Below are positions 22,391-34,474 of a stretch of DNA of 64,000 nucleotides, piece by piece; position 1 is the first letter of the stretch, and each line of letters begins with the position of its first letter. The position numbers and the translations under genes were made by a program. The stretch covers positions 1-64,000 of the forward strand of contig JAMPIV010018984.1 in the NCBI GenBank assembly GCA_024509875.1. The letters run 5' to 3'. Below the pieces are notes generated by a model that did no database searches, was not told where the DNA came from, and saw nothing but the letters and a program-made list of their open reading frames with translations. The DNA comes from Oreohelix idahoensis (Eukaryota > Mollusca > Gastropoda > Stylommatophora > Oreohelicidae).

Positions 22391-23917
22391 GCCAGGCACA
22401 CTTAACTTACATATCAACAACATCAGGCTTAAGTCAGGCACACTTAACTTACATATCAACAACATCAGGCTTAAGTCAGGCACACTTAACTTACATATCA
22501 ACAACATCAGGCTTAAGCCAGGCACACTTAACTTACATATCAACAACATCAGGCTTAAGCCAGGCACACTTAACTTACATATCTACAACATCAGGCTTAA
22601 GCCAGGCACATTTAACTTACATATCAACAACATCAGGCTTAAGCCAGGCACACTTAACTTACATATCAACAACATCAGGCTTAAGCCAGGCACACTTAAC
22701 TTACATATCAACCACATCAGGCTTAAGCCAGGCACACTTAACTTACATATCAACAACATCAGGCTTAAGCCAGGCACACTTAACTTACATATCAACAACA
22801 TCAGGCTTAAGCCAGGCACACTTAACTTACATATCAACAACATCAGGCTTAAGCCAGGCACACTTAACTTACATATCAACAACATCAGGCTTAAGCCAGG
22901 CACACTTAACTTACATATCAACAACATCAGGCTTAAGCCAGGCACACTTAACTTACATATCAACAACATCAGGCTTAAGCCAGGCACACTTAACTTACAT
23001 ATCAACAACATCAGGCTTAAGCCAGGCACACTTAACTTACATATCAACAACATCAGGCTTAAGCCAGGCACACTTAAGCACATTCACATCAACACATCCA
23101 GGAAAAAACGGATAGACTTAATAAGTTTAGCCAGCAGGTGGGCTTGAACATCAAGACAGAGATCAAGACGTTCAATGTGAGCAACCCTGAGCCCATATCA
23201 GTAAGGAATCGGCAACTGGAACAGACAGATGCCTTCACATACCTAGGATGCATAGTAACACCAGACGGCGGAGCAAGCAAAGACATCAACAACAGAATGA
23301 ACAAAGCAAGAACAGCCTTTTTTAGTCTAAACAACATCTGGAAGTCCTCTCAGTACAGCACAAGCACAAAATTAGGATTATATCAGAGCTGTGTGCTTTC
23401 TGTGCTTCTCTATGGCGCGGAGAGCTGGAGAGTTACAGAGAAGGAAATGTCGAAATTGTCCTCTTTTCACACAACATGGCTAAGAAAAATTCTCTGAATC
23501 TTTTGGCCGAATATCATCACCAACCAAGATCTGCTTACTCGGAGCAAGCAAGAGGACATGCACACCATCATAGCTGGCAGACGCTGGAGCTGGGTTGGCC
23601 ATGTCCTCAGAAGAGACCCCGATGCCATCACAAGAACAGCTATGCTATGGACCCCTGAAGGAAAACGAAAGAGAGGCCGACCAAAAACAACTTGGCGGAG
23701 GACTGTGGAGGCTGAGATGCAAAGAATGAACCAGGGTTGGGGCACTGTACGAAGGATGGCCGCCGACCGAGCAAAGTGGAATCAATTTGTTGTTGCCCTA
23801 CAAGACGCCACCAGGCGTAATGGCCACTGACTGCTTTGACGGTCGGCGGCTAAGGATCAAAGAAGAAGAAGAGAAGCACACTTAACTTACATATCAACAA
23901 CATCAGGCTTAAGCAGA
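22391..23917 (+). repeat. 42-bp minisatellite, about 17 units, split by LINE D1
   Basis: The unit starts caggcacacttaacttacat and ends with atcaggcttaag. Starts of 'caggca' run from 22393 to 23065 at exact 42-bp spacing. The array is interrupted at 23077 and resumes at 23876, completing the broken unit. Because 42 is a multiple of three, both strands stay open (22374-23147 plus, 22583-23083 minus). I treat those as shadows, not genes. Confidence 0.95.
23078..23875 (+). mobile_element. LINE family D, 5'-truncated copy D1 in the minisatellite
   Basis: Encodes the RT C-terminal region: 'GLNIKTEIKTFNVSN', 'FTYLGCIVTPDGGASKDINN', 'VLLYGAESWRVTEKEM', then, after a frame change near 23497, 'IIAGRRWSWVGHVLRRDP', 'GRPKTTWRRTVEAEMQRMNQ' and 'WNQFVVALQDATRRNGH'. 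The 3' end carries the family phrase 'tttgacggtcggcggctaag' and an (AAG)n tail. Flanked by gcacacttaa (23068-23077 and 23876-23885). Removing the insertion plus one duplication (808 bases) restores the 42-bp phase exactly, which confirms the ends. This is the best-preserved 3' end of family D in the window. Confidence 0.92.
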
Positions 23918-24500
23918 GTTCAAATACCTAGGAAGCATTTTTACAAGAAAATTGAAGACTTAACAGTGAAATTGAAATAAGATGTAAAAATAAGGTAATG
24001 CAACGACTTACTGACTGTCAAAACTACTCAAACATCGGTATTGAAACTAAACTACAGCAGATAAATATTATTTTCTTACCAATTCTTTGCTGTCAGTGTC
24101 AAGTATGTTCCCTGACCAAAGCACAGGAGAGGAAAATCACATACTGTGAGAATAGATGTTTAAGAAAACCATTAGTGTTACCAGGAGATCCAGAATGAGA
24201 TATCAGAAGAACTGTAGGAACAACATCATGCATGCATCAAGTATATAGAGAGACAGAAAATTAAGTGGTTTGAACATCACATGAGAATAGTGCCCGATAA
24301 ACTACCACTACACGACTGCAACATTAGAAGATCTAATGTCAGTACACGGGGACAACCAAGAAGCAGATGGATAGACAATATCACAGACATCCTACAATGA
24401 CACGAGCTCACAGCAGCCAGCGCGACACACTTTGCTCATAAACGCATACTTCAGCATCGAACTACACTTCACGGTAATTGTGGAAGAACAATGTAAAAAA
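23918..24500 (+). pseudogene. LINE family I, 3' end fragment I1
   Basis: In several broken frames it reads 'EFKYLGSIFTRK' (family FKYLGS), 'NSLLSVSSMF' and 'TRGQPRSRWIDNITDIL', then 'LTAASATHFAHKRIL'. This matches the end of an APE-type LINE protein. A related, equally degraded tail occurs on the minus strand at 45390-45640. No poly(A) or duplication was identified. Confidence 0.6.
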
Positions 24501-26688
24501 ACTCTGTCTTCAGCATTTACGTCCTTTTATAGAATATCACTCTATGAAATGATAACTGTATTACAGAGTTAAAATGTTATAGATGATTCTTCACACAGTG
24601 CCTTATTCCTACACTATCACACGTATCGCCCTTTGCCAGGACCCTGGTGGCGTCTTCTGTCTACACTATTGAATATTTTTGTCTAGTGATTTTGTTGCAT
24701 CTGTTGCACAAGTAACAACATCTATAAGGATTGTATCATCCATTACACTTTACCTTATATATTTCACTTAACTACTTTTGTCAAATGCTAAAATACCTTT
24801 ATACCTAGAGTGTAGCAAAGTTAGATTTTACTGGGGAGGTTATGATGGTATCCTAAAAGAATGAAATCCGTGTCTGTATTAACCGTGTGAGGTCAAGCAC
24901 ATGTAGCCCCTGACTCTATAAATGATGATGATGAATTATGTGCAGGGAACCTAACGCTACCTCCCTAGATCTCACACGGTCACTATTTTGGCTCTAGTGT
25001 CTGGTGTATGATGTATCTAGTGTCTAGGGGAGAAATGAAATGAAGGTACACAACACAAAAACACTTTAAGTTTCTATGAGGAAGTGAATAAAAACCTGTG
25101 GTTAAGTTTTTCTTTAAATTTGATAATTTTTTTGTACAATTTATTTTGCCTGTCCAATCATATCTTTTGGACAGGTCTTTGAAAATGAGGACAAGATAGT
25201 TTACAGATAAGATCAACTAAAAATGTGTGTGGGCAATCTGCCCAATAACTATAAAGTTAATATATGTCTTTCCTGTTGGAATGTTCACAGCTTACACTTT
25301 ATTCATCTAACAGGGAGAGTCACTGTGTATGAGGGGCTGTATTATCGTCACACCCCATAAACTTCCTGAATATGATTTGAAATACCAGTGTTTATTAAAA
25401 CTAAACTGTCAGATATACCCAGGTCCTTAACATATCACCTGGGGTTTCTTGTTGAATGATAAGATAGTGTGTAGTTGCAGAAATATCGATATCACATCAC
25501 ACGCCCAAGCTCCTGCTGTCATCTCTTGACAGCATACATGAATTTTCGGAGACTTCTTGGATTTTTATCGTCACTCCTTATTTGAATGAAAAATATTGTT
25601 CAACTGGCAATGAATAGTGAAAGCTTTTTGCTAATATTTAGTAGCACTGGCCAATCGAAAGCTTGCGACTACCAGAATTCAAATGTAGTTTTTGAAAAAC
25701 AAAAATAATTCCAAACATACTCTGCATCTGGTAGTCGATTGGCCAGTCCGCTTTAGTTAAGCCAATACAAAAAGAAAGCGAATTTGAATTTACCTCAATG
25801 CCTCCCTTTTAAGCCGGTGTCCCCACTAACGTTATAAAAAACAAGCAGCAACCACAGTCTGTCTGGTCGCGCGTCCGTAGTCATTTAGTATTTTCTCAAT
25901 AACTTGGCTAATACTGGGACTATCATATTATTTAAAACACATTCTTCCTCAGTGGACTCTAAGCTATACTACCATATGATTGTTATGGTCAGATTCATTA
26001 TGGTTTAGATTTTCAATTTTTGTCATACTCAATCGTCAAATAAAAATTTTACACAAGACCGCCATCTTTTCCTCTCTTTCATCTCGCCAGCATGTATTTT
26101 CAAATAACTAACTTGTTTTAGTGACGTCAGAAATACTACCGCGAGGGTGAAATAAAATTTGTCTGCGTGTTTTGCCTCTGTTGGCTTTGTCGTAGCGTGT
26201 ATATATGCATGGCAGAATGTGTCAAGCGAAGCGGGGTGTTGGCGTGGCGGGTTAAGAATTGGCGTTAATTATTTGTATAGTATCGTGTAACACTACCAAA
26301 AAATGTAAGGATTACTACTTATTACCAGCGTTAAAGTTAACTATTACGTTAATTCAGATAGCAGTTTGGCGGCATACTTCCGCAAAATCGTTAATTGTAA
26401 GTCTTGGCTGCAGTGTGTATGCAGCAGATCTGGCAAAATGTTAAAAATGTACGTCACAAGGAAGGCGAGTAGGTTCAAACGGGGGGGATTAGTTCTAAGC
26501 CGTTCCAAGGCACAAAATCAGCGCTGTGCTGGCGTGTGAGAACATCACAGTCAGACACAATAGGGCGTGTTATTTATTATCAGTTTATGACTAAAATCTT
26601 ACTGAAATTAGCGATTATTCTCGCAGATTTTACTACATAGAGTGTGTATGATTTATAACCATGTTAAAAATACCTGCTGTAGATTAAA
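24501..26688. other. No recognisable gene (2.2 kb)
   Basis: AT-rich sequence with short ORFs (24983-25216 minus, 26259-26444 plus) that show no family resemblance. An imperfect inverted repeat is formed by 'ctggccaatcgaaagc' (25648) and 'gattggccag' (25737) around about 90 bases. This and 26.1 kb are the least transposon-like parts of the window. Confidence 0.4.
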
Positions 26689-27130
26689 ATGGATAGAACC
26701 ATGACTCGTGTACTAAGGGACATGCACACACACTTAGGGACATGTAAATCAGGGAAGGGCAAGAGGTTCGACACTCTCCACGTTTATTCGACTCTCAAAG
26801 AGAACCAGAATAAAATGGTCGACAATGAAGACGCTGACAGATTGACAAAGAAGGGTCGAAAGCTACCTCAGTCTGATACAAGTATAACTTTCGAAGAGGC
26901 AAAGAGTTTTATCAGAAGCAGATACAGGAACAAGTGGGATGAAAGAGCATCCAGGCCACACACAAACACACACACAACACACACACACACACAATGATGC
27001 ACATTACCATCTCAGTTGAAGAGAACTAGAGGTAATCGCCAGACTTGGTGCGGGCCACAACAGATTGAGATACCATCTATTCAACAAGCTAATGATATGA
27101 GCCACCGATGAGTGTAACAGTGACACCGAT
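26689..27130 (+). pseudogene. LINE RNase H domain and C-terminal tail fragment
   Basis: The frame 26689-26997 contains 'NEDADRLTKKGRKLPQSD' and 'TFEEAKSFIRSRYRNKWDER', which match the end of the RNase H domain of I/Jockey-like LINEs. After an (AC)n tract, another frame reads 'RELEVIARLGAGHNRLRYHL' then 'FNKLMI', matching the family motif 'RLRTGHNRL'. It would normally be followed by a Cys-His finger, which is lost here. I see no other part of this element in the window. Confidence 0.65.
26957..26994. repeat. (AC)n microsatellite
   Basis: Slightly interrupted CA repeat that separates two parts of the LINE RNase H fragment. Confidence 0.9.
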
Positions 27131-27898
27131 AAAATGGCTACAGAATGTGGGATTTTTTATACACATTGGTGTGACGTTATTGGTCGCTCCCCTTTTCGTA
27201 TTTTCTCTCTTTTACTTATTTCTCATTTTGGGAGCACATAAATATGTGCCCAGTCACTTCTTTACACTTCTTCCTGTAACAATTCGTCATGTCTGTTTAC
27301 CTGATCATCCCTGCTGAAAGAGTAGACAGGTGATGTAATACTAAAATGTCATGTTGGGAAAATACTTGTGTACCAGACATTGGCGTGCCGGATTAACATG
27401 AAGATCGCCCTGCGAGCTTCGTTATCGCTGATATGGATATTGTAACTTCCTAATTTCTCTCGTTGAGAGAACACAACCCAGATGGTCACACGATGAATGT
27501 TTGTTTGCACAGGTGCAAGGCAGTAAATTATCCAGGTGATGACCTATTACACACATGCACATGAAAGACGGAATGTTATAATAAGTGTCCAGGAAGACAT
27601 TATTTATGAAAATGTAGGAAGTCGTGCGTGTAAACAGGACCAATAATCGACGAAAAGAACAATTCCTTACATGGAAAGTGACTGTTTAAAAATCACGCAG
27701 AATTTTCCTATGAGGAAATTAATGGGATAAACCCCATAATAACACGCATGATTGAATACAATTGGCTGAGCAATTCTAGATGTTATAAACAACACTTCTG
27801 ATTGGAGCCTGGTCAGATAGTAACAACAACGTTCGTGGGACAAAAGTTGCAATATAATATGACACTTTCGCCGGTTTAGAGCACTGTGAAATTCACCT
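27131..27898. other. No recognisable gene
   Basis: Several 60-70-codon ORFs on both strands, none with recognisable similarity. Confidence 0.4.
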
Positions 27899-29600
27899 CG
27901 TCAAGAAGACAGCCAGCTAGCCAGAGTAAGAATAGGATCAGAATTACATTTATCGGACTGGACCTTGTTTGAATATCTTGCGTACTTATAACCCAGGTAA
28001 ACTCTACCTACGTTAACACAGAAAGCCGGAATCTTAGGACTCTGAACACAAAGTCAGATGGGAGCCTAGTGTAAAATAATACCACAGACCGCGTGTAAGA
28101 GGCATCTTAAACAAGTTGCCTTAACTATTTCACTGAGCCAGGAGTCAGTATTCCCAAAGAGATTTTGGGGTGAGTTGCACATTTTGAAATTCTATATTTT
28201 GTATTTATTAACGTGTGAAAATTGCTAGTGGATGTCCAAGTCATATGAGGCTAGCAACCTCAGCATATAAAATGATGGTTTCATGAACCACCTCTGCAAG
28301 AGCTGGTGACTGCTTTAAAGCAGTCCCAAGATCCATAAGGAGCAATGAGTGGATGATGATAGAACTGATGTAATACTTATTATATTATTCACCTTTTCAA
28401 CCAGTGCAAATGGGTATATATTCCATATAAATGTAACGAATGTTTTCCGCTCACTGGGATTAATATTAATGTTCAGAGAGGGTAAAGTTCTGAGGTAGAT
28501 GGGATGGTGGAATGAAAAAAAGGGGGGGAGGGGGCATATGATTGTGTGTCAGGAAACTCAATACACAGGAGGGTATTTGTTTCTCTTCTTTCATAATACT
28601 AGTCGGTGGTACCAGTTGAAGGTGCTATCTCTGTAAAAAGGTCTGTGGTGTAAATGGCCTGCTGACAACGCTAGACACCATCATCAGACGGGTCTTGAAG
28701 ACGCTGGACTAGCTTCGTGATTACTCCCTGATATTTCTTGGAACGTGTCACAACCTCCAGACTTGACCAGTGACGAGAGCTAATCAGTACATAACCTGCA
28801 AAGAACCAAACAATGAGTGGAGCCGAAACCAACAAACTTACCAGCAGCTAAGTACAAACTTAAAAGATGCCAAGTGAACTTTCAGATAATTCTATCAATA
28901 TCTATAGCACCCCAGTTGAGGGATTCTAATTTATTGAAATATTTTTTTCAGACCCAGTGGTCCTAATTACGTCATACTCCCCCCTGGTCTCATGGGTAGT
29001 GAGATCGGATGCCTAGCCTTCTTGGATAAGAGCGAAAAAATAGGATGTCCCGTGTGCAAGTTGCACGTTAAAAATCCCACGGCAGTTGGAAATCGTAAAG
29101 AGTAGGCTTATCAGGCCTCTGCCCTGCAAAAATTTAAAAATTAGGAAACCTACCCACCACAAAAATATTTATAGAATGTGTGATTCCTATACATTATATA
29201 CACACATTGGGATTCTCGCCGGTGCTACAGAGTTCGTGCACTGCGCTGAGATCCTCCTTGTGTGATCTAAGGGAGGAGATCTGAGCACTGATGGCGTTGT
29301 CCGTGTGCAATGAAGATAGTCCTTAAAAAAAAAAACCAAACCATAACATCACCCTATGATGATTACCTTTTTTAAAAGAATTATTCATTTTACACGGTTA
29401 AATATAATTGATTATTAAATTTTTTATTTGTACATATACACATTTATAGTTGATTTAATCCTTTTTGGTGTACTGCACCCGTATGTCTCAGTCACCTTAA
29501 TATACACTTAAAAACACAGCTACTAAATTAAAATTTAACTGAATTAAATCAGTTGGGGGCTTGAACGAACTAAATCATACAATATATCTCTTCACAAAAA
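27899..29600 (+). repeat. Diverged duplication, copy 1 (contains SINE E2)
   Basis: Collinear with 30315-31625 at several anchors: 'tcaagaagacagccagctag' versus 'tcaagacgacaccatcagac', 'ggggtgagttg' (28168 and 30582), 'catgaaccac' (28283 and 30694), 'gtgtcaggaaac' (28546 and 31056), and the 'tagttgatttaat / cagttgggg' block (29448-29557 and 31498-31605). Estimated identity is about 70-75%. Spacing agrees once the SINE at 28910-29342 is removed. Confidence 0.7.
28910..29342 (+). mobile_element. SINE family E, copy E2 (tRNA head missing)
   Basis: Matches E1 from the base 'gttgagggattctaatttat' on, through 'agtgagatcggatgcctagc', 'cacgttaaaaatcccac' and 'gtccgtgtgcaatgaagata', to an A-run and 'ccaaacc'. 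The tRNA-like head with promoter boxes is absent. It lies inside copy 1 of the 28-31 kb duplication and is absent from copy 2, so it inserted after the duplication. Confidence 0.85.
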
Positions 29601-30314
29601 CTGTCGGGCAGATAAGTTAACTGTGCTAAGACCCATTCAGCATTGTTCTTGATATCTGAATATCTTGTGAAGACTCCCTCGAGGTATAAGCAAAATCATC
29701 CTTCTATTTGCATCTCTGCCAAGATACCTATGGAGACCTACATTAGATATTCTAGGTTTTGGCCATTGCTGGACCATCACTGCAGAGCACAGGGGAGGCA
29801 ACCCGTGACAATTGGGATACTCGTCGGTTACACAGGAGGGCGTGCAATGTGCTGACATCCTCCTTGTGTGATGTGAGGGAGGGGATCACGCCATTGATGG
29901 CGTTGTTCGTGTGCAATGAAGAGGTCTTTAAAACCAAAAACCAAACACCTATCACGAAATGCTCGCGCTCTTCATTTTATTGTGTTCTACCTGTCGTGTT
30001 CTCTATAATGCGTCTTCCATTTATTTCTTCTTACCTGTATTTTCTCTCATATTGGAGCGTATAATTCAGGTTTCGCGTTGTTATTTTTGCATGACCTATC
30101 CTGGGAGAGATAACGTTTACAACCCAGCTGGAAGCGGTCAGGTAACAGATATATACTAATGTCAAACATTTAATCTACTTAGTCTTGATAAATTATATTA
30201 AACTAAACTACGTCTGATTGGCAAATTTCACCACGTAGAAAACTGGGAGAGTGTGGGCTAAAGGTCCCTTATAATGTAGCACAAGTTTAGACTCCAGTAC
30301 TATGTTCCATTGAG
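29601..30314. other. Spacer between duplication copies; holds SINE fragment E4
   Basis: Apart from E4 at 29808-29946, there is no recognisable content. Short ORFs here overlap the SINE fragment on both strands. Confidence 0.4.
29808..29946 (+). mobile_element. SINE family E, 3' fragment E4
   Basis: Corresponds to the last third of E1: 'gtgcaatgtgctgacatcct', 'gttcgtgtgcaatgaag' and the final 'aaaccaaaaaccaaac'. It is more diverged than E1-E3. Confidence 0.7.
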
Positions 30315-31625
30315 TCAAGACGACACCATCAGACTAGCCAGGATCGAAGAAAAGTAGGATTTCAATAAGGAGCATTGGACCAAGTATTGAGGATCAGAAA
30401 GAAAACTCGACTTTATAATACTGGAAACCACAACGTCCTCAGAACCTATGTACATGATAATAGTGGGATTAGAAATAATATTAATACCCTAACTACCTGT
30501 ACGATGGCCTCATAACCCGTAGCCCAACATTATTGGAAAGTCTTACTGTGCCAGGCGTATGTAAATTATAATACGATACGGGGTGAGTTGTACATCTTAT
30601 CATTTTATATTTTGCATTTTACATGTTTAACTTGTTGATCGTTGTACAGGTTCATAAGAGGCTGGCAATCTCAGCATATGAAAATGATAGAGCCATGAAC
30701 CACCACAGCAAGGGATGGTGACTGCTTCGTGCCGGTTCGCTCATAGGGAACCTAAAGCAGAGATAGCCGCAGGTTAAAAGTGGAGCAGTGAGTTGATGAT
30801 GATGAAATTAGGCTATACATATTAATTATTTTAACATTTGAATAAGTTTATATGTATATTTAAACATGTGTAAACCAGGCAAAAGTCGTTTCCGCTGTCC
30901 AGTCACATTTTGTCATCACATTAACTGATAGTAACGCTGATTTTTCATCCAATCCACTGGGTTTATGATTTATGCTGGGGGGGGGGGGGGGGGAAGTTAC
31001 TGAGAATAAAGGAAAAGGGTCAGTGGAAGTGACAGCGGGAAGGCTCCTGACTAGTGTCAGGAAACCAATACTTAGTAGAGACATTTGTTTCTTCTAAAGT
31101 TTGTGGAACACGTTGGAGAGACCAGTGTGTGGTACAAGCTGGAGATATCTGTGTGATACCAGCTTGATACGAGTCTGTGGATCAAGAGTTTGTGGTCTAC
31201 TCTTGATGACTGCCTTTGACAGGTTGTGAAGATCCTTGCCTTGAAGTTCGGAGCAGTGCCCTTACCAATGAAGTCAATAACTGACGGAGCAGTCAGCAAA
31301 CCCGTTTCATCATCTGGCCAGTTAAGTTATTTTAACCAGGCCGAAGCAAAAATAACTCTTACCACCACAGTAAACCACCTTAACCACTTTTTCTGTGGAA
31401 AAAAGCTATAATTTAAATTCACTCACATCCCTTATTTATTTACTCGTGTTAAACAATAATTGACTATTAAATTTGTTATATATATTTACACATTAATTGT
31501 TGATTTAATTATTACAGAGAGAAGTGCACACGTATGAATCAGCGATCTTAAATTATATATACAAAAGAGCTACTTAAGTAACATTTTACTGAATAATTCA
31601 GTTGGGGTGTGAACAGAATTAAAAC
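30315..31625 (+). repeat. Diverged duplication, copy 2
   Basis: Second copy of the 27.9-29.6 kb segment, without the SINE. Contains a G-run (30978-30993). ORFs at 30860-31411 show no family similarity. Whether this was a tandem duplication or two old LTRs cannot be decided here. Confidence 0.7.
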
Positions 31626-31639
31626 TTACTACAGTAATT

Positions 31640-31880
31640 TGAGTATCAGATTGACAGTGCGGTTAGATCGCTGGGCTCTCGAGGCAAAGATGCCTGGTTA
31701 GAATCACGGTACCGACACGCTCCAGCTTTCCATGCTGTAAATGGGTACCTAACTCTGCTCTTTGTGTTAGGGAAGTAAAAGGCAGCGAGGAAGGGAACTG
31801 GTCACACCACGTCTCTATGCAGGACCATGTATTATGAAGTCTCTAACACTTCACACCACTACGGTAGTCTCTGCTATAGG
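31640..31880 (+). mobile_element. tRNA-derived SINE, family M, copy M1
   Basis: Shares with M2 (46018) the stretch 'taccgacacgct', 'tgtaaatgggtacct', 'gcagcgaggaaggga', 'ctggtcac' and 'cacttcac'. The tRNA-like head (31650-31710) is degraded, with a B-box relic 'ggttagaatca'. Confidence 0.75.
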
Positions 31881-32103
31881 AATCTACCTTGTTTTTATAG
31901 TAAACAACAAAGTACTGATGTCAGAGGCGTAAATGTGTTAGTATCGCGGTTCACACCATGGTCGAGAAAGTTTAAATTATGCTCCTGTGCTTAATGAACT
32001 GTTAAATTTACTTTACGCCTTTTGGCACGTTTGTGTCATGTGTACTAGATATAGCCTGACATCTACGTAATCTATCGGTAATTAAGGAGCGTGTAAGTGC
32101 ATA

Positions 32104-32939
32104 CTTACTCATGGAAGATGAGACAGGTCTATATTTCGGAGCTGGCATTTGCTGATGATGTTGCCCTGATTGCTAAATCAGAGCCACATCTCCAATCCAA
32201 CCTGCAAGTCTGGAAGGAAGAGCTGGAGAAGAGAGGGATGGTCATAAGCAGCTCTAAAACAAAATCCATGGTGATATCACGAAAAGAAAGAAGACATCAG
32301 ATTAAGCTGAGAGAACAGGTCCTGGAGCAGGTCGACCACTTTAAATACCTCGGAGCTATTATAGACCGAAAGGAAGGCATCAAAGAAGAGTTGGCCACTC
32401 GAAAAGCAGCAGCTGGGAGACTTTTTCAGGCAATAAATCGTGGATTCCTCAGCAAGAGAGAGGTTGGTAAGAAAACGAAGATGGCTGTATACCGCTCCAC
32501 CTATGTCCCAGTCTTGACATGTGGATGCGAGTCATGGGCAATGACTACAACCCATAAAAGCCAGATCCAAACCTCAGAAATGAGGAATCTGAGGAAGGTG
32601 ATTGAAGTAACAAGAAGAGACATGATATGCAACCAGACGATACGTCAAGGCCTTAAATCCTACCCCTTGCAGACCCAAGTAGAACAGTCCCAATTAAGAT
32701 GGTTTGGCCATGTCTGCAGAATGGGAGAAGATCGGATACCACGACAAACATGGGAAACAAAGAGCCAAGGATCCAGACCCCGAGGACGACCCAGAGTCCG
32801 CTGGAGGACAACATTAGAAAAACTTTGAAGGACTAGAATGGAACCAGGCCAGGAGGAAGACAGCCGATAGGATAGTCTGGCGCTCTCTCTTCCAAACTTC
32901 TACACCTCACGGTAGAAGGGGAACGACTAAGTAAGTAAG
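32104..32939 (+). mobile_element. RTE LINE copy C2, 5'-truncated
   Basis: Encodes the RT end in one open frame (32097-32828): 'WKMRQVYISELAFADDVALI' with catalytic FADD, 'GMVISSSKTKSMVISRK', 'VDHFKYLGAIIDRKEGIKEE', 'STYVPVLTCGCESWAM', '[20 protein letters not shown]' and 'GSRPRGRPRVRWRTTLEKL'. It begins at the base equivalent to about 41970 of C4 and ends in the family tail (AAGT)n. Flanked by taagtgcata at 32094-32103 and 32940-32949, partly overlapping the tail. Compared with C4 it lacks several homopolymer indels, so it is the better guide to the intact reading frame. Confidence 0.9.
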
Positions 32940-32949
32940 TAAGTGCATA

Positions 32950-33239
32950 TACTAATATAGTAGATTGGGGGGGGGGGGAGAAATAAGTATTCATTAAATG
33001 AACAGCCTTGCTGGAAAATAAGCAGAGGTTTGTAACAGATAACACCATCAAAGTAGTATTAGCCTCCTCCAATCATAACTGATGATGATGATGATGATGG
33101 GCCCTTGAGGTTATAGTCCTCAACGAGAACTAAGTAAAAAAACAAAACTTGAAACAATAAATATGAATACAACTGGCCCTTAGCATGGCTTGACCCAAAA
33201 TGGCTGCTACATCCGGGTATCGTCTCACATATGACATTG
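32950..33239. other. Short spacer with G-run and (GAT)n
   Basis: Contains a run of 13 G (about 32967-32979) and a (GAT)n stretch at 33082-33099. No gene recognised. Confidence 0.5.
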
Positions 33240-33465
33240 ACTTCATCACTATGGACAGTGAAAAAGATGCCGACCGTTAACGCGTTGGCGAGAACAGTGG
33301 AGATCGAGATGAAAAGCAAGAACTAGAGATAGGGTGTCACATAAAAGATGTCCTCCGACTAAGCAAAGTGGCGAAAATGTGTTGCTTCCCTCCAAGACGG
33401 TGACGGTTACTGTCTGCTTTGTAATTGACCGGCTAATGACACAAGAAGAAGAAGGAGACGACTTT
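33240..33465 (+). pseudogene. LINE family D, old 3' end copy D7
   Basis: Degraded version of the D1 tail: 'gatgccgaccg', 'ctaagcaaagtgg', 'ctccaagacggtgacggtta', 'gtctgctttg', and an (AAG)n tail at 33453. It predates the LINE C4 insertion about 30 bases to its right. Confidence 0.65.
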
Positions 33466-33631
33466 AAATATATTTTCAAATTTAAATAGATTAATTTCAT
33501 AATAAACTCCGCCAATGCCGGTCCCAAGCCCGGATGAAAAAGGAGGAGGGCGGCCTGCATGGAGGCCGTAAGGAGGCAGCCCCTCCACCATGCAAAGGCA
33601 CAACAGGCCAATCACCTGTTTGCTTTAAATC

Positions 33632-33970
33632 ATGATTACGCGAACTACAAGAGAGAAAACCGGACTGATTCTAAAGGCGACGAACTGGAACGGACTACGG
33701 ACTACGACTTATGGAACTTGGAACACAAGAAGTATAAATGGGAAGGAAGAGGAGCTGGTGGAAGAGATAAGGAAAGCAAAACTAGAAATCCTGGCTATAA
33801 CGGAAACGAAGAAAAAAGGACAAGGAGTCATGGATCTCGATGGCAACACGTTGCTCTACAGTGGTGTACCCATATCTGAAAGAGCTAAAGGGGGCGTGGG
33901 TTGCATTGTGGCCCAAAATCAAAAAGATAGTATCAAGGGATGGAACTTTGTCTCGGAGCGCATTATGGTT
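33632..33970 (+). pseudogene. LINE C4 APE endonuclease, N-terminal part
   Basis: First 113 codons of the LINE protein. Motifs of the apurinic-endonuclease fold are visible: 'YGTWNTRSINGKEEE' (Asn), 'LEILAITETKKKG' (catalytic Glu), and 'AKGGVGCIVAQ'. It belongs to the 'craniofacial development protein 2-like' group, the name databases give to such RTE endonucleases. The frame runs into the LTR of element B after 'SERIMV' and continues at 40105 in register when B and one 5-bp duplication are taken out. The nicking endonuclease would start target-primed reverse transcription. Confidence 0.88.
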
Positions 33971-34453
33971 TGTCACAGCGTGATTAACACAGCTGTGGAC
34001 TGGCGGTGCTCCGCTGGGGGTGGGTACATAATGTCAGTCGGGTGTGAGAGGTGTTCTCATACACTTAACTTAACAACACGAAACTGCGAGGTCAGCAGGT
34101 CAGGGGTGAATGCAAGGGGCGTTCTGATTGGGCAGTGAAGAAGGGAGAGTAGGGAGAACGACGAGGTTTTGGTGATGATGGCCGACTCGTATTGTCGAAT
34201 GCAAGAGGATATTTAGTTGTGAGAAGATAAGGCATTCGGTTATCTGAGATTTTCATCAATGTGTTACACTTTGCTAACTACATATATTGTTGTGATTTTG
34301 TGGTGATAATTATTTGAATACATTAGACAGAGTTGGGAACATTGCTAGTGTTCGTTATTATTTGAATGCGTGCCACTCCACCCCTCTGTCTCTAATGTGT
34401 ATATTTTTGAGGGCTAAGGCATATGTGTATTTAATACAAAATACTCTGTGTCA
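33971..34453 (+). repeat. 5' LTR of element B
   Basis: 483 bases, TG...CA. Differs from the 3' LTR by a few substitutions (for example gagttggg/gagctggg, gagggct/gaggact) and small indels around 34138-34190. Confidence 0.95.
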
Positions 34454-34455
34454 GG

Positions 34456-34474
34456 TGGGGAGCTCGTATTTGGG
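34456..34474 (+). promoter_or_regulatory. Primer-binding site of element B
   Basis: tggggagctcgtatttggg, two bases after the LTR. The first 11 bases are the same as in the element at the right edge (63109). The tRNA is not identified; tRNA-Pro is the nearest guess. Confidence 0.55.

Noticed and set aside
22374..23147. 257-codon plus-strand ORF and 166-codon minus-strand ORF of 14-residue repeats
   Set aside because: The 42-bp repeat period is a multiple of three, so open frames arise on both strands without selection; the plus frame also runs into the inserted LINE.
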